This document shows, piece by piece, positions 26,315 to 34,957 of a stretch of 64,000 nucleotides of DNA; position 1 is the stretch's first letter, and the number at the start of each line of letters is the position of its first letter. The notes below the pieces were generated by a model. The model was given only the letters and a program-made list of their open reading frames with translations. It was not told where the DNA came from and ran no database searches. This DNA is from Neolewinella agarilytica (GTDB lineage: Bacteria > Bacteroidota > Bacteroidia > Chitinophagales > Saprospiraceae), in contig NZ_FOFB01000023.1 in NCBI RefSeq assembly GCF_900110645.1, positions 33,514 through 97,513 of the forward strand. Reading direction: 5' to 3'. The position numbers and the translations under genes are program-made.

Positions 26315-28678
26315 CTACCGTATTTCCACCTCTCCCGCCGCATTTACGAACAGCACGTTACCAATATCTTCGTAACCGCTGAAATATCCGGCACCGATCC
26401 GCTTCAACGCCTCGTCCCGGAAACCGAGAATGACGAGGTCGGCTTCGCCGGACTTTCGCCCGATGACCTCCCGGGAGTCCGTGTCGTCCTGCCGGCAGAG
26501 TACGTCGATGTTGTTGCGGCTGATGGGCAATTGCCCCGTTTTGATCAGGTCGTAAAGGGCCTGTTCTTCCTTGGCCAGCTTGGATTCTTCGAAGACGGCG
26601 AAGAGTTTGATCTCCGCACCTTCCCATTCCGGGTGGCCGGTCATCACGTAGGCCAGCAGGATCATCAGGTTGGCGCTTTCGTAGTGCGCCCGGGTGATCC
26701 AGACGTGGATGCTTTTCTTCAGCCCGAAGCCCCGCTCCGAAAGGCCGAGAATGCCAATGTTGAAGTCGACGGACTTGATGAGCTTGAAGTTATCAATGAT
26801 ATCCTTGAGCCCTTCGTCGTGGTTCTTGGAGTACTCCAGCAGGAGGAGGTTGTTCTCCGTCCCGGCAATGCCGGGAAACTGGATCACCTGCGCAATGGCC
26901 GAGGTGTAAGACGGAGACACGATGGTGTCCACGTAAATCCGGCTGTCCGTCTTCTCCGCCATGCGGATAATGCGTTCCTTGATCTCCGCAGCTTCTTCGC
27001 TCGTTTCATGACTCAGGTAGCCATTGACGTTGTGGATGTAAGTGCCGAAGCCGTATTTCTGGCTCAGCCAGCGTAGGAGATCAAAAGCGCCGAGCCGGGT
27101 AAAGGTGGCGTCGCTGGCGGCAATGACGCTGGGGCGCCAACTCTTGTTTTGCTCCTTATCTGCTTTTTGGAGGAAGATCTGTAGCCGGCGGCTAAACTGA
27201 AAAATTACGCCCTGGAAGATGAGGGCCATACTCCGCTTGTCCGGGTTGGAGTAGGAAATGTAGACATAGAGAATGCCAATCAGGGCGATGGCCATGGCGG
27301 CGTAAGAAGAGTTCATGAAGAACATGAGCCCGAAACAGGCCAGTGCACCGAACAGCGAGACGTACCACTTGGAACGGAAAGTAGGACGGTAACTGGGGTC
27401 AGCCGCGAAGTGGTTCAGGAAGCTGATGAGACAGAGCGAACCGTAGGTTACCATGAAAAACATGGAGATGATCTCGGCTACACTGTCCAGCGCGCCGAGC
27501 ATAATGAAGAAGGCGGCCAGTACAACCGTAATCAGACTGGCATTATAGGGCTCGTTGCTTTCTCCCTTTCCCCGCGAGATCCAGTAGTTGATGGCGGGGG
27601 CCGGGAAGATTTGGTCAGCAGCAATGGCCTGCAACGTCCGTGGAGCAACAAGAATGGAGCCGAGCGCGGAAGAAATGGTGGCTGCTGCGAGCCCGAGTGG
27701 GATGATCCACCAGCCCTGCCAGGCGATATCTGCCATCACCAGGCGGCTGGTATCCGCCAGTGCTTCCGGCGGGGCGGAGGCAGAGAGTTTCCAGGCCATG
27801 AAAAAATAGATGACCATGCCGCCGATGGTTGCTGCAAGAGTTCCCATTGGAATGCTCTTGCCGGGGTCGCGAAGGTCACCGGAGAGGCCCACCCCGGCGG
27901 TCATGCCGGTGAAGGCAGGGAAGATGATGGCGAAAACGGTGAAGAAGCTGAGGTTGGGAATGTCAGGAGCAGGCTCTGCGGGCTTTGCTGCCTCCATGGT
28001 GGCTGCTTCTCCGTCGAGGTATACGGTGTCTGGCGGAGCATTTTCTTCTACCAGATTTTCAATGGCCGTGGCGGTTGCCTCCACGTCAGCGCTGTAGCTG
28101 TTAAAGAAATCAACGGCGTTGTTTTCTGCATACTCGGTGGAGCCAATGAAAAAGGCCAGCAGGGCAATCGCCAGGGTGAAGACAACCGTGTACAGCACTT
28201 TTACGCCGAGGTCAGCCCCCTTACTGAGGATGAGCCAGGTGAGGAGCAGCAGTGCCGGAATTCCAATGGTTTGTGGGTGTTGCAGCAGGCTTTCTGCCCA
28301 GGGTAGGAGAGGGTAAGTATTGATGATCCAGTCCACCAGTGGTTTAAAGGCTTCCGTAAAAGCCATGATGTAAAAGGCCACAGAAATGGCCTGAGACATG
28401 TACAGCGCGATGCCGATCGTGGAGCCGATCACCAGACCGAAACTCCGGGAAATGATGTAATATTCACCGCCTCCCTCTACTTTTTGGTTTGTCGCAATCT
28501 CTGCAATGGCCATGGCCGTTGGGATCGTAACGGCATGACCAATCAGGATAATCGCCATCGTGCCGGCCAGGCCCACCATACCAACGGCGAAGCCGAAACG
28601 GAGAAACATGATGGCGCCCAGAATCGTACTGATGGCGGTAAAGAATACCGGGGCGGTACCGAATTTTTGCTTACTCAT
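26315..28678 (-). CDS. Cation-chloride-cotransporter-like APC permease
   Basis: A 787-residue membrane transporter with about 12 hydrophobic segments over residues 5-480, then a soluble domain of about 300 residues. The segment FFTVFAIIFPAFTGMTAG followed by LSGDLRDPGKSIP closely matches the signature of the Na-K-Cl / K-Cl cotransporter branch of the APC superfamily, and the long C-terminal soluble domain is also typical of that branch. The ions carried cannot be read from sequence. The ATG at 28678 (MSKQKFGTAP) is chosen over the longer frame, which would start upstream of the promoter element. An extra acidic loop with an EAAKPAEPAP stretch lies between two membrane segments. Confidence 0.88.
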   Translation of the reverse strand: MSKQKFGTAPVFFTAISTILGAIMFLRFGFAVGMVGLAGTMAIILIGHAVTIPTAMAIAEIATNQKVEGGGEYYIISRSFGLVIGSTIGIALYMSQAISVAFYIMAFTEAFKPLVDWIINTYPLLPWAESLLQHPQTIGIPALLLLTWLILSKGADLGVKVLYTVVFTLAIALLAFFIGSTEYAENNAVDFFNSYSADVEATATAIENLVEENAPPDTVYLDGEAATMEAAKPAEPAPDIPNLSFFTVFAIIFPAFTGMTAGVGLSGDLRDPGKSIPMGTLAATIGGMVIYFFMAWKLSASAPPEALADTSRLVMADIAWQGWWIIPLGLAAATISSALGSILVAPRTLQAIAADQIFPAPAINYWISRGKGESNEPYNASLITVVLAAFFIMLGALDSVAEIISMFFMVTYGSLCLISFLNHFAADPSYRPTFRSKWYVSLFGALACFGLMFFMNSSYAAMAIALIGILYVYISYSNPDKRSMALIFQGVIFQFSRRLQIFLQKADKEQNKSWRPSVIAASDATFTRLGAFDLLRWLSQKYGFGTYIHNVNGYLSHETSEEAAEIKERIIRMAEKTDSRIYVDTIVSPSYTSAIAQVIQFPGIAGTENNLLLLEYSKNHDEGLKDIIDNFKLIKSVDFNIGILGLSERGFGLKKSIHVWITRAHYESANLMILLAYVMTGHPEWEGAEIKLFAVFEESKLAKEEQALYDLIKTGQLPISRNNIDVLCRQDDTDSREVIGRKSGEADLVILGFRDEALKRIGAGYFSGYEDIGNVLFVNAAGEVEIR

Positions 28679-28704
28679 AAGATCATCCGCAAATAAGCGG
28701 AGGG

Positions 28705-28712
28705 CAAAGGTA
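28705..28712 (-). promoter_or_regulatory. -7 promoter element of the permease gene
   Basis: Minus-strand TACCTTTG, a full TAnnTTTG match, 26 bases before the ATG at 28678. A family A motif occupies the region where the -33 element would lie. Confidence 0.6.
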
Positions 28713-28719
28713 AGGGACG

Positions 28720-28740
28720 GGGCGACGGCGCGCAGGTGCA
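28720..28740 (+). repeat. Family A dispersed motif, spacer 5 (CGGCG)
   Basis: GGGCGA, then CGGCG, then CGCAGGTGCA. It is one of four copies with a five-base spacer; all four spacers fit CGGNG. It lies just upstream of the -7 element of the permease gene. Confidence 0.75.
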
Positions 28741-28823
28741 AAGGAAGGTTTTTTGAGGGCAGTGCAATGGAAACTTACCGTTTTACTACCTTGCTGTCGT
28801 ACTGTTATCACCTCCCTCTTATC

Positions 28824-29534
28824 ATGATTGCTAATAAAATTACCCCGCCCGCTTCTTCTCGCCTTGGTTGGATTCTCAGGGCCCTGCTGGAGATTGTCAT
28901 TATCGTCTTCGGTATTCTACTGTCTTTATGGATCAGCAATGGTTTTCAGAATACGCAGGACCGGCAACGTGCAGAGCGTTACATGGTCCGACTGGATAAC
29001 AACCTGAAAAAAGACGAAGTACAACTGACCTTTGAACTGGCCCGCCGGGAAGAACAGCTGGGGCAGGCTAAAAAAATGCTGGCGGCCGTAAGCACTCCGT
29101 GGTCTTCTGATAAAGTTAGCACAATGGTAGAAGGGTTTCAGTCTTTATTATGGACGACGAGGTTCAATTCTAATAATGCCACCTTCCGCAGCCTGGAAAG
29201 CTCGGGAGATTTGAGACTGATCGAACAGGACTCCCTCGTTAATCAAATCGTGAAACTGTACCACAACCAATATGAAGCTCTTCGTGAAAATAACGAAGAT
29301 GTAACTAAGTACCGGGATAATTTCTTGTTGCCCTACACGATCAGGAACATAAGTTTTCGGCAATCTTTTAACCCTACGGGTAGCCCTGTAACCTTCACGG
29401 CAAAGCAGTTGGATGAACTATACAACCACCTTGTTTATGAGACGATCACCTTACAATCTACGGTGGAATCTTATCGCCTCACGATGGAAAAGGTGAAGGA
29501 GCTGCGGGAATCACTTCAGCATGCAATGCGCTAG
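28824..29534 (+). CDS. DUF6090-like membrane-anchored protein
   Basis: A 236-residue protein with one N-terminal membrane helix (about 16-38, ALLEIVIIVFGILLSLWISNGF), then charged helices (QDRQRAERYMVRLDNNLKKDE) and a helical domain with TFRSLESSGDLRLIEQDSLVNQIVKLY. This layout is that of DUF6090, a Bacteroidota family of unknown function. The ATG at 28824 is chosen; the open frame extends 264 bases upstream but runs antisense through the permease gene start and its promoter. It is divergent from that permease. Confidence 0.8.
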   Translation: MIANKITPPASSRLGWILRALLEIVIIVFGILLSLWISNGFQNTQDRQRAERYMVRLDNNLKKDEVQLTFELARREEQLGQAKKMLAAVSTPWSSDKVSTMVEGFQSLLWTTRFNSNNATFRSLESSGDLRLIEQDSLVNQIVKLYHNQYEALRENNEDVTKYRDNFLLPYTIRNISFRQSFNPTGSPVTFTAKQLDELYNHLVYETITLQSTVESYRLTMEKVKELRESLQHAMR

Positions 29535-29592
29535 GCGGCAGGCAGGGCTACCGCTGGCGGAGGAGGAAACCTTTGCTTTTTTTACCCATTAT

Positions 29593-29611
29593 TGCACCTG
29601 CGTTTGCGCCC
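29593..29611 (-). repeat. Family A dispersed motif, spacer 3 (AAA)
   Basis: Minus-strand GGGCGC-AAA-CGCAGGTGCA, in the gap between the DUF6090-like and acyl-CoA dehydrogenase genes. Confidence 0.75.
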
Positions 29612-29684
29612 GGGTAAGTTGACGGCGAACTGACAGGCAAAACAAAGCAATTACCCGTATCTTCGCGATACCAAATTAAGTCTC

Positions 29685-30920
29685 ATGCCCTCCATTACCA
29701 CCACCAATAATTTTACTTCTAAGGCTGACTTTCACCAGTCAAGCAGCCCGGATCGTTTTCAGCACCACGACTACTTCGGCGTGGATGATTTGCTGGAAGA
29801 TGATCACAAGATGGCCCGCGATGCTGTCCGTGACTGGGTGAAAGCTGAAGTTAGCCCCATTATTGACGACGCCGCCATGCGTGGCGTTTGCCCCACTCAC
29901 CTGTTCAAAGGATTAGCCGAAATTGGTGCCTTTGGCCCCAGCCTGCCCGTTGAATACGGCGGCGGTGGAATGGACGAAATTGCCTACGGCGTCATCATGC
30001 AGGAGCTCGAACGCTGTGATAGCGGCCTTCGCTCCATGGCCTCCGTTCAGGGTAGCCTCGTGATGTACCCCATCTACAAGTACGCTAACGAAGAGACCAA
30101 AAAGAAATACCTGCCAAAGCTTGGCGCCGGAGAGTTCATCGGCTGTTTCGGGCTTACGGAGCCGGACTCCGGCTCTGACCCCAGTAGCATGTCTACCAAC
30201 ATCAAGGATGCTGGCGATCACTACATTCTCAATGGAGCTAAAATGTGGATCACCAACAGCCCGGTCGCAGACCTGGCCGTTGTTTGGGCTAAAGACGAAG
30301 ACGGAAAGGTTCGCGGCATGGTCGTTGAATCCCACTGGGAAGGCTTTAGTGCCCCCGAAATAAAGGGCAAGTGGAGCCTGCGGGCCTCCGTTACCGGAGA
30401 GTTGGTCTTTGACAACGTCAAGGTGCCGAAAGAGAATGTCTTCCCGGACATCAAAAGCCTGCGCGGACCACTAAGCTGCCTCAGTAAAGCCCGCTACGGC
30501 ATCGCCTGGGGCGCCATTGGCGCCGCGCTGGACTGTTACGACTCCGCGCTGCGCTACAGCCAGGAGCGCACCCAGTTCGGTAAGCCCATCGGCCAGTTCC
30601 AGCTGACGCAGAAAAAACTGGCCGAGATGATCACCGAGATCACTAAAGCTCAGCTCCTCGCCTGGCGCCTCGGTACGCTGGCTAACCGCGGCGAGGCTAC
30701 GCCCGCCCAGATCAGCATGGGTAAGCGCAACAACGTTAATATGGCCCTGGAGATCGCCCGCGAAGCCCGCCAGATTCACGGCGGTATGGGCATCACGAAC
30801 GAATACCCGATCATGCGCCATATGGCTAACCTGGAATCTGTTGTTACCTACGAAGGCACCCACGATATCCACCTGCTGATTACGGGCATGGACGTTACTG
30901 GGTTTAATGGGTTTGCTTAG
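29685..30920 (+). CDS. gcdH: Acyl-CoA dehydrogenase, glutaryl-CoA dehydrogenase type
   Basis: FAD-dependent enzyme that would oxidise and decarboxylate glutaryl-CoA to crotonyl-CoA in lysine and tryptophan breakdown. The 411-residue chain shows the acyl-CoA dehydrogenase motifs GCFGLTEPDSGSDP and KMWITNSPVAD (FAD binding), ERTQFGKPIGQFQ and QIHGGMG. The catalytic Glu is near residue 390 in VTYEGTHDIH. LRSMASVQGSLVMYPI resembles the region specific to glutaryl-CoA dehydrogenase, so that subtype is favoured, though other acyl-CoA substrates are possible. TATCTTCG at 29669-29676, one base off TAnnTTTG, may be its promoter. A saccharopine dehydrogenase gene lies 1.7 kb away on the other strand. 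Confidence 0.88.
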   Translation: MPSITTTNNFTSKADFHQSSSPDRFQHHDYFGVDDLLEDDHKMARDAVRDWVKAEVSPIIDDAAMRGVCPTHLFKGLAEIGAFGPSLPVEYGGGGMDEIAYGVIMQELERCDSGLRSMASVQGSLVMYPIYKYANEETKKKYLPKLGAGEFIGCFGLTEPDSGSDPSSMSTNIKDAGDHYILNGAKMWITNSPVADLAVVWAKDEDGKVRGMVVESHWEGFSAPEIKGKWSLRASVTGELVFDNVKVPKENVFPDIKSLRGPLSCLSKARYGIAWGAIGAALDCYDSALRYSQERTQFGKPIGQFQLTQKKLAEMITEITKAQLLAWRLGTLANRGEATPAQISMGKRNNVNMALEIAREARQIHGGMGITNEYPIMRHMANLESVVTYEGTHDIHLLITGMDVTGFNGFA

Positions 30921-31093
30921 CGCTGTGGTTTCACCTTGCTTTCCTGCCGGGCAATTTCAGTAGCTATCAGGGAGGCGTTTACAATCTTGTAATTTTCGCT
31001 CAGGATGGTAGGCAATCTGCACATCGGATTTTGATTACAGGACTCTTTTACACCGAGCTTGATCAAAAAATATTGCTCTATTAATCTCGTATG

Positions 31094-31111
31094 GCACCTG
31101 CGGTGAGCGCC
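31094..31111 (-). repeat. Family A dispersed motif, variant with spacer 4
   Basis: Minus-strand GGCGC-TCAC-CGCAGGTGCC, seven bases after the flippase stop codon, with mismatches at both ends. No gene is seen elsewhere in the gap 30921-31118. Confidence 0.55.
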
Positions 31112-31118
31112 TGAAAAA

Positions 31119-32471
31119 CTAAATCAGGAATGCGTAGCAGAGGATCATGACCAATAAGTACGCCCCAAACCATCTCCAATCGGTATACCGGCCAGGCGGA
31201 ATGCCCGTCCGGTATTTCAGGTAGGCCATCAGGCAAATTTTATCCACCAGGTAAGCAAAGACCGTGGCCCAGATGATGCCCATCAGACCGAAAGTGGGCG
31301 CCAGCAGAATGCTTAGTACAATATTGATCACCAGCTCAAGCAAGCCAAAAATCATCAGCATTCGGGTGTGGCCCATGGCCGTTAGGACAGGGACAGGGAA
31401 AAGGAGGCGACTCACAACAACAAAAAGATAAGCCTGAAAGAGCGGCAGGCTTTCGGCGAATAGCTCCGTGAAAACAACCGTCCACCACCAGGGAGAGGTG
31501 ACCATCAGGAAAATGGCGCCGCCGAATATCCAATGGAACAGTCTGCGGGAACTGCTTTTAAGCAGGTCCAGTCCGGCAGAAGGGTCTTCCGTTAATCGGG
31601 GTAATACCACCACAATCGCCCCGTTCGTAATGGCCGCCAATAAGGGCAGCTCCCTGGCGCCATAGCGGAAGATGGCAAAGGTGGATTCATCTCCGGCATA
31701 CCAATAATTGACGAACCAGGGATCAAAAGCGGTTACCAGGGCACCGACGGAGGCGTACAGGATGAGTGGCCAGGCGGTTTTTAGTAGTGTAGTAGTGTAG
31801 TTGGGTGATAATGTAGTGCGGTCGTTGGAGGGGCGCTTGCTTTGGGGGGCTGTGCCAGCGGGAAATTCTGGCTGCCACCAACCTTTGTAGAGCAGATAAG
31901 TGAGGATGATGAGCCCCTTAATACCTGCAAAAACAGCCAGGACAAACAAGGCGTGTGCAAGTCCTGCGCCATTATAAATGGGAATCAGCAAGGCTGCCGT
32001 GGAGCCTGCTGCCGAGAAAGCCCCGAAAGCCGCGAGGGCTAAGGGTTTGCCCCGAATCAGGAGCACCTGCTCAAAAAAAAGTCCCGGCCATTGAGTGAGT
32101 AAGAACAGGAAGAAATACCACCAGCCCGGAGGAGCCTCTCCTAGCCGCAATAAGCTGAACAGCGGCTTATGTAAGCCCGCAGCCACCCCGAGGAGAAGGG
32201 CGGAGAAAAGGCCCACACCCGCTACGGCTGAGCGGGAGAAGGCGGCTACTTTCGCGGGGTTTACCTGCCGGATAGTAACCAGGTAGGCTTGCAACAGGCC
32301 CGTTAGCCAGCCAAAGCCAAGGATGTAGCTCAGGTAGAGTAAGCTTTCCCACTGGCCGATGACTTCCCGTCCGACGCCCAGCCTGGGTAACGCAAGCGCA
32401 ATCAGGATGATCGCTCCCTGGCGGGCAGCCTGGGAGAATTGTCCGGCACGGATGAGATTGGTAGAGGACAT
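31119..32471 (-). CDS. Polysaccharide flippase-like membrane protein
   Basis: A 450-residue integral membrane protein with about 12-14 hydrophobic segments, in the Wzx/MATE-like oligosaccharide flippase pattern. It opens NLIRAGQFSQAARQGAIILIALALPRLGVG and has a mid-protein FRYGARELPLLAAITNGAIVVVLPRL segment, which in this family precedes the second bundle. It would move lipid-linked sugar units across the inner membrane. No glycosyltransferase neighbours are present, so its sugar pathway is unknown. A charged linker of Ser/Thr-rich sequence (about residues 205-225) is encoded by a TAGTAG-type word array. Confidence 0.82.
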   Translation of the reverse strand: MSSTNLIRAGQFSQAARQGAIILIALALPRLGVGREVIGQWESLLYLSYILGFGWLTGLLQAYLVTIRQVNPAKVAAFSRSAVAGVGLFSALLLGVAAGLHKPLFSLLRLGEAPPGWWYFFLFLLTQWPGLFFEQVLLIRGKPLALAAFGAFSAAGSTAALLIPIYNGAGLAHALFVLAVFAGIKGLIILTYLLYKGWWQPEFPAGTAPQSKRPSNDRTTLSPNYTTTLLKTAWPLILYASVGALVTAFDPWFVNYWYAGDESTFAIFRYGARELPLLAAITNGAIVVVLPRLTEDPSAGLDLLKSSSRRLFHWIFGGAIFLMVTSPWWWTVVFTELFAESLPLFQAYLFVVVSRLLFPVPVLTAMGHTRMLMIFGLLELVINIVLSILLAPTFGLMGIIWATVFAYLVDKICLMAYLKYRTGIPPGRYTDWRWFGAYLLVMILCYAFLI

Positions 32472-32637
32472 TTATTAGACTGTAGTCTGTAGTGTTGTAG
32501 ACGGTAGACTGTAGTGTTGTAGACTGGTAGTCTGTAGTATTTCACGTGGCGGCTTGTGGCAATCCACAAATGTGCCGTCTACAAAACTACCGCCTGCCAT
32601 CTACAAAACTACCGTCTGCAAAACTACCGACTACAAA
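32472..32637. repeat. Inverted word array between flippase and saccharopine dehydrogenase genes
   Basis: Left half: repeated GTAGACTGTAGT and TTGTAGACGGTAG. Right half: CTACCGTCTGC, CTACAAAACTACCG and close variants. The two halves are reverse complements in kind, so the whole gap can fold into a long imperfect hairpin. The right edge reaches the stop codon of the saccharopine dehydrogenase gene. Confidence 0.75.
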
Positions 32638-33965
32638 TTCACCGTCTCATGCGTTAGTTCCATCCCGTATTCCTTCATCTCTTCCAGAACGGGTTCATAG
32701 ACTTCCTTCATGGTGGGGATATGGACGCCGGTGGCTTTGATCTTGCCTTCGCTGATCAGACGAACGAAAATACCCATGGGCAGGCCAACCAGGCGACTCA
32801 TGGCCGTGTCTTCCGCGTTTTTTCCTTTCATAGTCAGGTTAGATACGTCACGGTATTGTTTACCGTCCAGTTCATAGTCGATCTGGTGTTGCATAACGAT
32901 CAAATCCTTGTCTTTGGGGTCTAATTTCCATTTGTCGAGCAGGAGCTTTTCCAAAATCAGTGCGGGGGTCGCGTCCCGAAGTTTGATCCGCTTTTTCCGG
33001 AATAGCCCCAACCAGGTAAGCCGATTCATGACTTCTCCGTTGGCCTCCAGTTTGAGCATCTGGGCAATTCGGTCTTTAACTGAGCCCGGGCCGCTGGGGG
33101 CAAGAGCTTCCATCAGCTCATGGTAAGTGATCTTAATGCTGTCCAGAATGGGAAAGTCGGCATTGGTAAGGCCAATGCGCACAAGGGCTGCCCAGGATTC
33201 AGCGAAGCCGGGGTAGCGAAGAGTGCCCCGCAGGATGGTTGGTATTTCATCCAGACCATATTGTTTGCGGTAGAGGAGGCTGTCGCGGTTAGCATAGGCC
33301 TCAAATTTGCCTAAGCCCGGAATATCGATGTCCCAGGTGTTTCGAAATAAGCGCTGGTAGGGGAGAAACTTAAGCTTCCCGTCTTGCAGGTATTGGGCAG
33401 TGCCCTGGCCCGCCAAGACTACGTTTCGGGGGTTCCAGGTGAATTTATAGCCCCAGGGGTTGTCGTTGTTTTCCGGGGCAACTAAGCCGCCGGTGAAAGA
33501 GCGGAAGGCCGTGATGGTCGCTCCGGTTTCGCGAATAGCATTGATGCGCTGCATGGCCGTCATGTGGTCAATGCCGGGGTCGAGCCCCATTTCGCCCATA
33601 AAAATGAGTTCCCGATTGCGGGCTTCGTCTCCCAGGCGGTATAATTCCTGACTAACGTAGCTGGCCGTCACGAGGTGCTTCTTTAAGCGAATACAGTCTT
33701 GAGCGACTTCCAGGTGAAGGTGAGCGGGAAGCAGCGAGACGACAATATCCGCCCGTTCAATCAGTTCGCGGCGGTCATTCACTTTGTTGACGTCAAGCCA
33801 CACCGCTTTACCCCGCGGGTGGTCTTTTACTTTGGCGGCGGCGGCGGCGGGGTCAGCATCCGCAACGGTTACGTGCCAACCAAACTGTTCGCTTTGGCTT
33901 AGTGCATAGTTGATCAGCGCGTTGGAAGAACGGCCTGCACCGATGATTAGGATTCTGGCGGACAT
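32631..33965 (-). CDS. Saccharopine dehydrogenase family protein
   Basis: A 444-residue NAD(P)-dependent oxidoreductase. The N-terminal Rossmann motif is ILIIGAGRSSNALI, with VTVADADPAAAA after it and DIVVSLLPAHLH in the next strand. GEMGLDPGIDHMTAMQRI and FTGGLVAPENNDNPWGYKFTW follow, closely matching glutamate-forming saccharopine dehydrogenase (Lys9 type) or the SDH half of the bifunctional lysine enzyme. It would split or form saccharopine in lysine metabolism. The ATG at 33965 (MSARILIIG) is the family start. The glutaryl-CoA dehydrogenase gene nearby suggests lysine breakdown rather than synthesis, but that is inference. Confidence 0.9.
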   Translation of the reverse strand: MSARILIIGAGRSSNALINYALSQSEQFGWHVTVADADPAAAAAKVKDHPRGKAVWLDVNKVNDRRELIERADIVVSLLPAHLHLEVAQDCIRLKKHLVTASYVSQELYRLGDEARNRELIFMGEMGLDPGIDHMTAMQRINAIRETGATITAFRSFTGGLVAPENNDNPWGYKFTWNPRNVVLAGQGTAQYLQDGKLKFLPYQRLFRNTWDIDIPGLGKFEAYANRDSLLYRKQYGLDEIPTILRGTLRYPGFAESWAALVRIGLTNADFPILDSIKITYHELMEALAPSGPGSVKDRIAQMLKLEANGEVMNRLTWLGLFRKKRIKLRDATPALILEKLLLDKWKLDPKDKDLIVMQHQIDYELDGKQYRDVSNLTMKGKNAEDTAMSRLVGLPMGIFVRLISEGKIKATGVHIPTMKEVYEPVLEEMKEYGMELTHETVNL

Positions 33966-34057
33966 GTGGTATTTGGTTAATGGCTTCCGCAAATGTAATA
34001 AGGCGAAGGAGAGTGTGGGCCTCGGACACTCTTTATTTTCCACAGATTGCCCAAAGA

Positions 34058-34094
34058 CGGGCAGCACCCTGACTAAAAGCCAGGGTGCTGCCCG
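34058..34094. terminator. Perfect 14-base-pair hairpin after the zinc-ribbon gene
   Basis: CGGGCAGCACCCTG and CAGGGTGCTGCCCG pair perfectly around a 9-base loop, in the gap after the zinc-ribbon protein stop (34160, minus). The following minus-strand bases are TCTTTGG, not a full T-run, so it may be a weak terminator or an mRNA end-protecting hairpin. Confidence 0.6.
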
Positions 34095-34159
34095 ATCGTA
34101 TCGCCAACTTTCAATCGGCGCACACTATTGTCGTTACGGACTTCCGTCAGTAATACAAA

Positions 34160-34918
34160 TTACTTTTCTACCGCCATATCTTCCTCGATGTTATGATCAA
34201 CGAGGATACGGTTACAGTGCTCACAGATCATCACCCGCTTCCGCTGGCTGATCTCGAGTTGTTGCTGCGGGGGAATGGCGTTGAAGCAACCTCCGCAAGC
34301 ATTCCGCTCTACCGTAGCTACACCAAGACCGTTACGGTAAGTGTTACGGATACGGTCATAACCACGCAGTAAGCGTTCTGAAATTTCTTTGCGCTGCTTA
34401 TCAGAAGCCCGGCGAAGTTTTTTCTCTTCTTTCTCGGTTTTCGTGATAATAGCCTTCAGCTCGTCCTGCTTAATGGTTAGCAGTTCCGTTTTAGCTGTCT
34501 GCTTCTCGCGGGTCATGTCTAAAGCGGCCTGCTTGGTCTCCAGCTCACGAGCGGAAGAACCGGCCTTCTTGTCGGAAAGCTGAATTTCAAGACGCTGCAT
34601 TTCCGTCTCTTTCATCAGGGCCTCGTACTCACGGTTGTTCTTCACGTTGTTCATCTGATCTTCGTAACGAAGGATGAGTTGCTCAGATTCGCGAATGTTC
34701 ATGTCGTGGCGGCTGATTTCAGCCTGGAGTTCCTTCACCTGACCTTCCAGGCGGGCGATGCGGGTATCGAGGCCAGCGATCTCGTCTTCCAGGTCGCTTA
34801 CTTCCATAGGAAGCTCGCCCTTAAGGATCTCGATTTCGTCGATCTGGCTATCAATCTTTTGCAGGCGATACAGCTCGCGCATTTTCTCTTCTACCGTCTT
34901 TTCGGTTGCTACTGCCAT
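34160..34918 (-). CDS. Coiled-coil C4 zinc-ribbon protein
   Basis: A 252-residue protein with about 170 residues of continuous coiled coil, then a zinc-ribbon with CGGC and CEHC pairs (ACGGCFNAIPPQQQ and RVMICEHCNRILV). This is the CT398/FlgA-like zinc-ribbon family found in many bacteria, often next to Nif3/YbgI genes as it is here (39 bases downstream of nif3 on the same strand). The linked pair is probably an operon. The function is unknown; nucleic acid or protein binding is suggested by the ribbon. Confidence 0.9.
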   Translation of the reverse strand: MAVATEKTVEEKMRELYRLQKIDSQIDEIEILKGELPMEVSDLEDEIAGLDTRIARLEGQVKELQAEISRHDMNIRESEQLILRYEDQMNNVKNNREYEALMKETEMQRLEIQLSDKKAGSSARELETKQAALDMTREKQTAKTELLTIKQDELKAIITKTEKEEKKLRRASDKQRKEISERLLRGYDRIRNTYRNGLGVATVERNACGGCFNAIPPQQQLEISQRKRVMICEHCNRILVDHNIEEDMAVEK

Positions 34919-34957
34919 GCGTCGGGGGGGATATTTATGGTTGTTATCTTCGGGGCT

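Noticed and set aside
32472..32637. CRISPR-like repeat array
   Set aside because: The words vary in length and are arranged as inverted halves with no unique spacers and no cas genes in the window.
29685..34918. A single operon or island for lysine degradation
   Set aside because: The genes are on both strands, separated by a flippase gene and repeats, and key pathway genes are missing.
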